Under the pieces are notes generated by a model. It searched no databases and was not told the origin of the DNA. It saw nothing but the letters and a program-made list of their open reading frames with translations. The position numbers and the translations under genes were made by a program. From Heracleum sosnowskyi (Eukaryota > Streptophyta > Magnoliopsida > Apiales > Apiaceae), in contig CM061244.1 of NCBI GenBank assembly GCA_030848705.1, forward strand, positions 112,331,111 to 112,395,110: a DNA stretch of 64,000 nucleotides. The letters run 5' to 3'. The first letter of the stretch is position 1; each line of letters starts with the position of its first letter. Shown piece by piece: positions 41,650 through 51,479 of the stretch.

Positions 41650-42216
41650 TGTTAGATCAGAATTCAATGATCGTCAGGAGCTAGACTCAACTGATCAGGA
41701 TTGCTGACGTCATCAGGATTGCATGGTCGTCAGGATCAGAATACATATCAGGACTGGGATCCGGATTGATCATCAGGACTGGAAGCTGATCAGGATTCCT
41801 ACTTCGAGTTATATTTGGAGTCTAGTTAAACATGGAAGTTTATTCTGTCGGTTCCTGGTTTGTAGAATGTAGCTATCAATTATGGATAGGTTTCAATCTT
41901 TGTAATTGATTAGGACTTATCATTGATAGAGAAGCTGTGCAGTATATAAACACAGTTTTGGTTTCGCTTTATGTATTCGAGGGAGAACATAATCGATTAG
42001 AAGCTCTCAAGAACATAGAATTTCTTGAGAGAGTTTTTGTAAGCTAGCAGCTCTCAAGAACATCAGAATTTCTTGAGAGAGTTTGTAACAGTTTTATTTC
42101 AGATTTAATAAAGCTGTTATCTTTCTTTCATATTTGTAATATATATATTAAGAAGTCGATTATCTTATACTATTGTATTCAACCCCCCTTCTACAATAGA
42201 TTATTACTGGGCAACA
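41650..42216 (+). repeat. SIRE-2 3' LTR (567 bp)
   Basis: Same length as the 5' LTR. Differences seen by eye are one each in GATCAGG/GATCCGG, GGTTGC/GGTTTC, GTGTAG/GTGCAG, CGATTT/CGCTTT, CGAATA/CGATTA and TATATC/TATTTC. Confidence 0.97.
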
Positions 42217-43848
42217 GAGTTGACTGGAAAATTTGGTGAAAGAATTAAGAACTGTAAAAGGGAGATGAGAAGGCTGAGAAAGTTCAGAGATGCTAACTCG
42301 ATTCAGAAATATAAAGAGACAAAGGACAAATTGTTTCTTATATTATAGCAAAAGGAGATTTACTGGAGGCAACGATCTAAGCAGCTGTGGTTACATTCAG
42401 GTGACAAAAATATCAGATATTTTCATGCCTCAGCAAGTGTTAGACGGAGAAATAATCAGATTCACAGGTTAAGAAATGGGGAAGGAAACTGGGTTGGGTG
42501 GGAAGATTGGCTACCTGAGCATATTACAGAATACTATAACCACTTATTTACAGCTACACAGTCCAGTTGGCATGAAGTTGTTGATGGGGTTGATACTAAA
42601 ATAACGGCAGCTCAGAATCTAGATCTTCTACAGCAGGTAACGGATGAAGAAGTCAAGTTTGCCTTGTTTCAGATGAATCCGGACAAAGCGCCGGGTCCGG
42701 ATGGAATGAGTCCAGCGTTTTATCAAAAGCATTGGGAGATAGTGGGAAAATATGTGATTAGGTTGGTCAGAACGTTTTTCCACGAGGGGGTTATGCCAAA
42801 GGGTTTAAATGAAACTAATATTGTTCTTATTCCGAAAAAGAAATGTCTGGTTAGTGTGGGAGATCTTAGACCCATATCCCTGTGCAATATACTGGTCAAA
42901 ATCATTACCAAAGTAATGGCAAATCGTATGAAGAACATGCTTGATCAGGTGGTTTCTGAATGTCAGAGTGCCTTTATTCCGGGAAGATCGATCACAGATA
43001 ATATTATGGTTGGTTATGAAATGATTCATTACCTTAAAAGGAAAAGAAGAGGTAATGATGGTTGTATGGCCCTTAAGATCGACATGAGTAAAGCTTACGA
43101 CAGGATTGAATGGGATTATTTACGAGCACTGCTTTGTAAGATGGGCTTTCATGATTGGTGGGTGCACCTGATTCTTCAGTGTGTTAGCTCAGTATCGTAT
43201 AACATTACTCATGGGTTTAGAGAAATGGGTCATGTCATTCCAAGTAGAGGCCTTCGACAAGGTGACCCGTTATCGCCGTATCTTTTTATACTCTGTGCTG
43301 AAGGGCTTTCTGCGTTACTTCGGAAATATGAGTCTCAACGATTAATTCATGGCATAAAGGTGTGTCGTCAAGACCCTACTGTTAATCATTTACTTTTTGC
43401 TGACGACAGTTATCTATTTTGTAAGGCAAATGAGACTGAAGCTTTGAATATGGTAGACCTTCTCCAAGTGTTTGAAGAAGCCTCGGGGCAGCAGGTAAAC
43501 TTGATAAAGTCCTCAGTAGTTTTTAGTACAAATGTTAGTAGGGAAGGCAAGGAAAGGATATGTCAAGATTTGCAGATGAAGGAAGCTGATGGTTCAGTAA
43601 CTTATTTGGGGTTACCAAACATGGTAGGTCGTAGCAAATCAAGAGTGCTGGGTTTCTTGAAGGAAAAAATGAAGCAAAGGGTTCAAGCCTGGAAGGAGAA
43701 GTGGATTTCGCAAGCTGGCAAAGAAATTCTAATAAAGAATGTGGCACAAGCTATTCCTACCTACGCAATGAATATATTTCTACTTCCGTTGGAAATTACT
43801 AAAGATTTTGAAAGGAGTTTATCCAGGTACTGGTGGGGTGTTAAATAA
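42217..43848 (+). pseudogene. LINE ORF2, reverse transcriptase part
   Basis: Continues the endonuclease frame after SIRE-2. A TAG at 42346-42348 interrupts it early. The RT motifs that follow are intact: NPDKAPGPDGMSPAFYQ, SLCNILVKIITK, FIPGRSITDN, KIDMSKAYDRIEWDYL, RGLRQGDPLSPYLFI and the catalytic FADDSYLF near 43400. A TAA at 43846-43848 ends the frame after RYWWGVK. Confidence 0.92.
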
Positions 43849-45370
43849 AATGCGAAATCGGGCATTATTTGGATGAACTGGGAGAGATTAAGAAACCACA
43901 AGTCGAGGGGTGGGCTAGGGTTCAGAAATTTTCATGATTTCAACCTAGCTCTTCTAGGTAAACAGGGGTGGAGGTTAGCAACATGTCCTAATCGGTTATC
44001 CAGCAAAATATATAAGGCAAGATACTTCCCTAACAGTCATTTTCTTGAGTCGAAATTGGGTGATAATCCCAGTTATGTGTGGAGAAGTATCTGGGAAGCT
44101 AAATTAGTTATTATGTCTGGTGCTAGGTGGAAAGTTGGCAATGGAAAACAGGTTAAGGTGATGGGTCATCCTTGGCTGTTGGATGACGCAAATCCTTATA
44201 TAACGAGTAATGTTCAAGGACTTGATCATGCCACTGTTGATTCATTATTTGCTCTGAATGATCGACAATGGGATATGGACATCATTGAGGATTTATTTAA
44301 TCTAAGAGATCAACAGTGCATCTTGAATATTCCTGTGGGGGAGGTCAGTGAGGAGGATAACAGATGATAATAGCAGTATGTGGAAGACAGTATGGCGAAT
44401 CAAGGCACCTCCAAAGGTGCTGAATATGGCGTGGCGTGCTTTAGCCAATTGTTTACCCACGAAAGTGGCTTTGTATGCAAAACGGGTGTCTGTATCTGTG
44501 ATGTGCCCGGTCTATGATGGTGAGGAAGAAACGATGCTTCATGCTATAGTGAGTTGCCCTTTTGCAGCTCAATGTTGGCGAAAAAGAGGTTCATTTTGCC
44601 ACACTACAGGTGGTACCAGTTTCAACAAATGGTTGAAACGAATGCTAGCGCAGACAGATAAGGAAGAACATGGAGAAATAATGACATTGTGTTGGAGTAT
44701 TTGGCAAGCCAGGAACAACATGGTATGGAACCAGAAAAAGAGTGCAGTGAATTTTGTAGTTTACTCGACAAAGCAGTATCTTGCAGACTGGAAGAATGCT
44801 CAAGTAATATCAACAAAGGCTCTATACCAGGATGTGGAACATGGTGATGGAGCAATCTCTTGGGTAAAACCTAAAAAAGATGAAGTCAAGATAACGGTCG
44901 ATACTGCAATTTTTGCTGAGATCTCTAAGTATGGTATTGGTTTATTGGTGCGGGATGACAAAGGGGAAGTGATTCAGGGACGAGTAGAGTTGTACCAAGG
45001 TGATGTACGGCCGGAATTTGCAGAGGCCATTGCTGTTAAGGAAGCACTTAGCTGGGTAAAGGGAGGAGCTTGGCAGGAGGTTGTTATCGAAATAGACTGT
45101 TTGGCAGTAGTTCAGGCCATTAGAAGCAATGTCAGTATGGGTTCTTCTTTTGGTCGAATAATAATGGAGTGTCGGGGGGATGCTTTCAGAATTAAACATT
45201 GGTTTATGTTTTATTAGACGATCTGCTAACATGGCTGCTCACTGTATAGCGAAAGAGTCTTGTTCTTTTCCAGGTCGAGTATTTGATAGGAGGTCTGTTC
45301 ATGTCGAATTGAGGTCTATTTTGTTGGCTGATATGTTTGAGTAATATATTTTATTTCGTCAAAAAAAAAA
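43849..45370 (+). pseudogene. LINE ORF2, C-terminal region with RNase H, and 3' end
   Basis: 43873-44367 stays in the RT frame (WERLRNHKSRGGLGFRNFHDFN, typical of plant LINEs). The frame then shifts by one near 44350, and 44348-45217 carries the zinc-binding RVT-like module (MAWRALANCLPT, AQCWRKR) and an RNase H fold (KITVDTAIF, GIGLLVRDDKG, PEFAEAIAVKEAL, IDCLAVVQAI). The last helix with RSANMAAHCIA lies in another frame after 45217. A run of A at 45361-45370 closes the element. The first RNase H aspartate is in DTAIF, where most relatives have DGA. Confidence 0.85.
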
Positions 45371-47343
45371 GAATTATATTGTATCTACATTGTCATTAAT
45401 ACACTTACATTTATTTCCATAACTACATTTCTAATTTTGATTCATTTCCATAAATACTATTGATTTCATTGAAAATTTAGCAATCAATATTTATAATCTT
45501 CTAATATCTTTGCAATTTTGGAAAGCTATTACTAATATTAAATATTTAAACATGGAAAATATAAGATAATTCAATACTTAAACATAGCTCTTAGGGTTAT
45601 GGTTAACATTTCCCTTATTATTATTCTTATTATTCTTATTATTAAATATTTATAAAATTCTCATACATTACATATATACCCCGTAAAAAGGATTTCGTCC
45701 CCAAAATCTAACTAAACTGAAATTCATATCTGAATCGAATAAGTACGAATATCTCTGACAAATAAATTTAAGTATTCCACTAATTCATGTATAACCTTTT
45801 GCTTAATGGTAATTGGGAGTAGTCCTGATATCATGATCCACTCTCACATGTCATACTTAATATGTGTCACAAAGTAATAACTTGCAAGTGAGTCAAGTTA
45901 AAAAAGTTTTCAAACACATCACAAAATTAGAATTAACTTGCAATCACAATATTAAGTTATAAAATATTTGTTGGGCCTTCATATTTTGGTAACTCAATTC
46001 TCCACCGTTGGATCTTCCAAATCAATATAATGAATATAATGAGAGTCGTTGGATAAAATACTAAAAATTATTATATATAGTACCTTTTTATATTTTCTCA
46101 AATTAAAATTACTCTTTTTCTAAAAACACTATAGTTAATTTATTAATAAAATAAAATAATAATTTTATAATTACAAATAACTAACTAACTACCTTTTTTA
46201 GCTAAAACATATTACACGTCTTATATTTCCTAACTAAAATAACCAATTTTCTAAAAATAACACGGGCACATTATCTGTATTATATTTTCTAACTTAAACA
46301 ATTCATATTTTAAAAATAACACGGTAAACGTATATAAAAAATAACATAATTTATATAATTATTAATAATTATTTGGGGCAGTATAAGTGATCAAAGGGTA
46401 GTAACTTCGTTTAAACGGGGAGGGGTGAATTTTAAAATAGAAGTTAGAATATGAATTTTGAGAAAAATAACAATTTTAATACTTTTGTCTTTAAAATCTT
46501 AACCAATTGAAGAAATTAAATATACAATTTTAATATTTTTCTAAATATTTAATTATAAAATATCTCAATAGTCTTTTAAATCTTTACGAATAGAGGAAAC
46601 TAAATATACAATTTTAATATTCTCCTAAATTTTTTATGTAAACTAAATACTATCTTATTATTCTTCTAAAAACTATTTAAAAATTATTTATTCATAATTG
46701 TTTTTTGTAAACAAAATCACGTTTAATTTATCTATATGTTTTACATATATTTTAGATTTTTTTTTTAATTTTACCTTATAATTTATATCGAAGATAATAC
46801 TTACAGAAAATATAAGTTTCTATAAAATAAAATAAAATATAGAAGTGTTATTTCTTTTTATTTATTTTCTCGAGTGTCTATATTTTAAACAATAAAAACT
46901 AGAATTTATAAAAATATTTAAGTTAAATTTTATGATATAATAAAATTGATTAATAGATGATGTAATTTATTTATTAAATTAGTTTGTTATCTGTTTAGAT
47001 TTGAGAACAACGAGAAAGTTGGTAGGAAAAATGTTTAACGAGAGAGCGAGTAGCATATAATATGCTTGAATTTAGTATTGATGTTATATTATGTATTTTA
47101 AAATAGAAGTTAGAATATCAACTTTGAGAAAAATAAAAATAGTGATATGTATACTAATATTTCATGTAATGTTAAAATAATAAAATATATTAAACAATTG
47201 CCCTTTTCTTTATTAATTTAAAATTTCCGTAAATAACCAAGACGAAACGGATAATTCAAAATAAACCTTAATTTTATGTTAGAAATATTATTTTGTCTAA
47301 AAACATATATTAATTGAATATTTTTTAGAAAATTTATTATAAA
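45371..47343. other. AT-rich intergenic sequence, probable Helitron remnant
   Basis: No gene was seen. It contains a direct repeat of about 45 bp (ATTTTAAAATAGAAGTTAGA and following, near 46430-46475 and 47097-47142). A related pair near 46494 and 46578, about 84 bp apart, shares AAATATACAATTTTAATATT. The segment ends in a Helitron-type 3' terminus at 47373; its 5' end was not located. Confidence 0.5.
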
Positions 47344-47373
47344 GCCGCGGCGAATCGCGGCTTAGTAAACTAG
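47344..47373 (+). mobile_element. Helitron-type 3' terminus (plus strand)
   Basis: GCCGCG at 47344-47349 pairs with CGCGGC at 47356-47361 over a 6-base loop. It is followed eight bases later by CTAG (47370-47373) and T. A short GC hairpin then CTRR before a T is the classic Helitron 3' end. No helicase lies upstream, so this would be a non-autonomous copy. Confidence 0.65.
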
Positions 47374-47375
47374 TA

Positions 47376-48235
47376 TCCCCGTATTTTAAAAGACATTTTT
47401 AAATCCAAATTGAATAACTTCATGTTTTAAAGAAAGAAAATTCTAGAGGTCCCAAATTAGATCCCAAAATGGATCCCCCTTTCCACGTGACACTCACTGA
47501 TTGGTCATAGTATAATTAAATAAAATGGACCCCTAATGTATTCACATCAACACCCCTTAATTAAAATTGCCCAAATTATCATGTGCTGTCATTCCAGATC
47601 ATTTGATAACTATTTTTGTATCCAATTTGATATCGCTAACACACCTCTTCAAATGAATATAAATGGAGTTATATATATATATATGTTTACTCCAATACAA
47701 ACCACTCTTAGACTACAAACTACAAACTAAATAATTTTAGTGATTTCTGTAAGAATAAATAGTGATTTCAGCATAGATCTAGCTATTTATTTTTATATAC
47801 GTATAAATTTATTGATTTTACGGTACAAAATCTGTAATTTACGTATAGACTTGGAGAAAAAATCACTACATTTACGCATTAATCACTATTTATTCTTACA
47901 GGAATCACCAACATTTTAGTAATTCTCGCAAGCATAAATAGTGATTTATCGTCGGAATATATCAAATATAGTATGCAAATTGATCGTTGGGAGATGGAGA
48001 AAAATACGGTGAAGTCGGATTTCAAAAAAAGCTCTCCGATTGACGGGAAAAGTCAAATTAAAAACGGAGGGTAATAGGTGTGATTGTGTGTGAAATGATG
48101 TATTTTAGTTGTGTGTTGTGCATATAGGGGGACCGTTAGATTAGATTAATCTAAGGGTTTAGATTGGTTCTTAGTTTGTATTTTAAAAAAGGTTTGTATT
48201 ATAGGCTAGTGATCAAATACAAACCTTTTTTAAAA
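47376..48235. other. Structured non-coding segment between two Helitron ends
   Basis: It begins ATCCCCGTATTTTAAAAGAC right after the first Helitron terminus, which could be a Helitron 5' end (TC after A). It contains three copies of a motif of about 30 bp (47740-47767 plus, 47881-47908 inverted, about 47913-47947 plus again) and a perfect 20-bp inverted repeat at 48181-48200 and 48216-48235. No coding potential was seen. It may be a composite of non-autonomous DNA elements. Confidence 0.5.
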
Positions 48236-48266
48236 CTAGGGAATTTGCCCGTGCTACGCACACGGG
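48236..48266 (-). mobile_element. Helitron 3' terminus (minus strand)
   Basis: Read on the minus strand: CCCGTG, a 7-base loop, CACGGG (48266-48248), then CAAATTCCCTAG ending at 48236 with T next. This is the standard Helitron 3' end and fixes one boundary of the element carrying the RPA-like and helicase genes. Confidence 0.85.
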
Positions 48267-48861
48267 AAATTTTTTAGGAAAAAACTTATTAATTTTAAAT
48301 TTTTGTCTCAATTTTTAAAGTTTTATTACTTTTAATTACTAAATGTTGAACTTGAAGATAATATATAAAAATCATGATCAATTCACTTTTGATGTGCAAA
48401 TATTAAATGATCATCCAAAATAGAGAAATAAAATTTAATTGGTGGGAAAAACCCCATAATTCAAGAAAAAATCCCATAATTCAAAGTACATTATTTTCGA
48501 AAGAAGCTAAATATCACAATAACAAATTTGTGATATTATTTTTCAACATTAATGACCATCCGCGTAGCTGGAAGAAATCAAAGTTGGGAGGCTGAAAATC
48601 CAGTATTCAATGTTCCTGCATTATTTGTTTAAATGCAGAGATAATGTCAAATTCTGAAGTATTTATTTTAATATAAATAAGCTCTAAACAAAATTTGTAA
48701 TAAATTAACGTACCAATTTAATTTTCTTGTTGCATGATTTAACAGAACCCGGAGTTCTATCGCAAATGGCTAGCTCAACATTTTGTAATTTTTTATATAT
48801 TATATTAGTACTTTATATTTATAAATTAAAATAATTAATATACTTAAATAGATTAAAAATA

Positions 48862-51459
48862 TTAAAGATAAGGAGTGAAATTTTCAAAAAAAAAATAACT
48901 CACATCTCCACAGCTGGAAAGTGTATTGTCCTCAATTTTCTGAACAGATTCGGAAGATGATGGTTTTGAGTTTTTGGAAGGATAAGCATCTGTAGCATTA
49001 TATAATGTACTATTGATTAGTACATTATCATCGCTTATATCTATATTCAAAGTTACATCTTTTTCAGCGACATCCATTATCAATTGTGGAATAGATGATT
49101 TTGTGACACCCTGCAAATGTCAATATAAAATACAATAATATTTAGACAATTATAATATGATTTTTAATTTATAATCATGATACTTAGTTTAATAAATTGA
49201 AAATGCTTAAGCTTACCTCACCAAGTTCATCCACCATATTTGTTGCACTTTTTCCAACCAATCGTTTAACAGCACGGTCACTAAGGTTAACATTAGCAAC
49301 TCCCGTTGAATCTTCAGCAATTATCATTATCCTATATCTATTTTGAAAGAAGCAATGAGTTATATATGTGTTTATTGAAATTTTATTAAGGATGAAGAAA
49401 ATAATTAATTTAAATGAATGTACCTTTTTTCAGTAACTGGTATAGTAAGCTTACAATTGGGACACTTGAACATTCCCTCGAATTCGTTTAATTCCTCATG
49501 ACACTTGGGACAACAATCATACCACCAAGTATCACCTGTCTGCACTTTCTTAATTTTGACACTGCACATAAAGTTCATCTACAAATAATAATAACTATTA
49601 TTAATATGGGATTACTTAACAGTAAAAAAATTCTAAACATTTTTGTTTAATTACCTTGCTATATTTTGTAGACGTTTTCTCAACCAACTCTTTTAGTGTA
49701 ACAGTTTCTATAACATGAACACTATCACTCACACTATTAGTTGGGACAACAGTATCATTAGATACGTAGCCTTCTCGATTCAGCCTAGATATCAAAGTCA
49801 TTACGAAATTTAAAATTAAAATTCATCATATTCAAAATCAAATTTAAAAGCACCATAACAATTTACTAATATTACCTTTTACGAAATTCATTAACCACAT
49901 TATCCTCCAAATTGAAGTAGACCTTTGTTGATGGCAAGATACTTATTTGGACAGATTCTGTAAAAAAACTTAATGTGATAACCAGAAAAATATAAATTTC
50001 ATGTGTGAAAACTGATGTAATCCACAAAATAGCTTACTATTAAATGTTTGCAACTTGACACTTGCCAAAATGACAATAACAGGTTTTTGTAAATCATCTT
50101 GATAAAGTGTGTCAGTCGTTTCAGCCATTCGACTCCATGCTGTGACATAATGCGAATTCCTTTGCAAAAAACCAAACAGAGGGAGAGTAAAATATCATGA
50201 CAACAATATATTATTATTATTATATATTATATTATATATATATATATATCTATATATACTTTTCATTAGCATATATAGCATATGAAAATTATAGAGTATG
50301 TATTTTATATAAATCAATTTATATTACTTGTACAAAAATAGTAAGAATTATTTATTAAAAGGATATAGGTATTATTTAGAATCAACATAGTTTATAATTT
50401 GATAATTTTGAACAAAGAACTAAAATAATATTAATATATCCTTAGACTATTTTAAATTGTCAATAATTTTAATATTATAAATAAACCCTAAATAGAAAGA
50501 AAAAACAGTGTACAACTCAAACTTTAATAACTAAAAAGTAATAATATTACCATATTTAATATTTTTTTACATACGTTGGCTGACTTTATTGTAATATATT
50601 TTATCTAATATACAATACAGAAACACTATAACTAAATAATTTATAAATATAAATGTAACTATAAAAGATATGTATATTATAAAAACTACGAACACAATAA
50701 AGACAGGTTTATATAGTAAAATTGATTCATTACCTTGCATCACAAATTTTGAACTTCACAATGTTTTTTTCTCCAAATTTGGTATCAACCGGGCGCAACC
50801 TCTCAAACCTTTCAACCACGCCTATAATGTCTGTGAAAAAGACAGAATTAGCTATTGTACCAGCAACTCTTTATGGAACTATTTCAGACTTTTTATGAAA
50901 CTATTTCAGACTCAAATTATAAATACTTTTAACCAACCTGTAGCATACTCTGGATTTACTTTGGGCACATAAGTACTTGCAAGGTTGAATAAGTCTCCCA
51001 GATCCACAAATTCGAACTTGTGCATACCTATCATAAAATCATCTTCAACCACTTTCTCAACACTTGTAGAGTTGGAAAAGTTAATCATATATTTAGAGGA
51101 CACTGGTTTGAGTTTGGATGTAGCATGTTTGACATTAAAATTAGTTATAATATAAATTCCTCCTTCGATCAAAGGCTCTTCCAAACTGTTCCATTTGTCC
51201 GGATAAATAAAGCCTTGGATGTGAAAATTCTATAAAATTAAAAAGAAATCAGAAAGTCAGAAGAATAATAAGAAATTGGAACTATCAATATATACCAATA
51301 TAAAAAAAGTGTACTTACATCATCATCGAGTAAAATTACACTATACCCCAATAATGTTTCATTTGCATCAGTTTTTACAGAAGCCCACCTTCTTGTTATT
51401 CGAACTTTAATCTTCCAATTGGTTCTTGAAGTGTCCAGCAACTCTAGTTGATCAAACAT
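48862..51459 (-). CDS. RPA70-like single-stranded DNA-binding protein of the Helitron
   Basis: A multi-exon minus-strand gene starting at ATG 51459. Exon 1 (MFDQLELLDTSRTNWKIKVR) ends at GATGATGAT followed by GTAAGT near 51317. Exon 2 (to about 50940) holds FIYPDKWNSLEEPLIEGG and FEFVDLGDLFNL; exon 3 holds DIIGVVERFERLRPVDTK; exon 4 holds SHYVTAWSRMAETTD. Together they form the two central OB folds of plant RPA1-like proteins. Further exons carry a zinc-ribbon (WYDCCPKCHEEL and FKCPNCKLTIPVT, about 49560-49430), as in the RPA C-terminal domain, and a final OB part at about 49330-49220. The 3' end is uncertain; the last segment shown stops near 48862. It would bind single-stranded DNA during transposition. 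No internal stop was noticed in the exons inspected. Confidence 0.75.
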
Positions 51460-51479
51460 TGTGAAGAAGATGTTTGTTA

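Larger units (their letters stand above)
30744..42216 (+). mobile_element. SIRE-2: SIRE/Maximus-type Copia retrotransposon
   Basis: A full-length plus-strand element of 11.47 kb with two 567-bp LTRs, flanked by GAGTT (30739-30743 and 42217-42221). Order: LTR, primer-binding site, gag, pol with protease, integrase, RT and RNase H, linker, env-like ORF3, polypurine tract, LTR. Pol is uninterrupted; gag has two early stops and ORF3 one stop. The LTRs differ at about six bases by eye (about 1 percent), pointing to a recent insertion. Confidence 0.96.
28352..45370 (+). mobile_element. L1-type LINE, interrupted by SIRE-2
   Basis: A plant L1 element: ORF1 with a zinc knuckle, ORF2 with APE-type endonuclease, RT and a C-terminal RNase H, and a poly(A) tail at 45361-45370. 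SIRE-2 (30744-42216) sits inside ORF2 with GAGTT duplicated. Stops at 42346 and 43846 and a frameshift near 44350 inactivate ORF2. The left limit given is the first repeat seen and is uncertain. Confidence 0.9.

Noticed and set aside
50199..50260. TA-rich run near 50.2 kb as a functional site
   Set aside because: It is an ordinary AT microsatellite within a probable Helitron intron.
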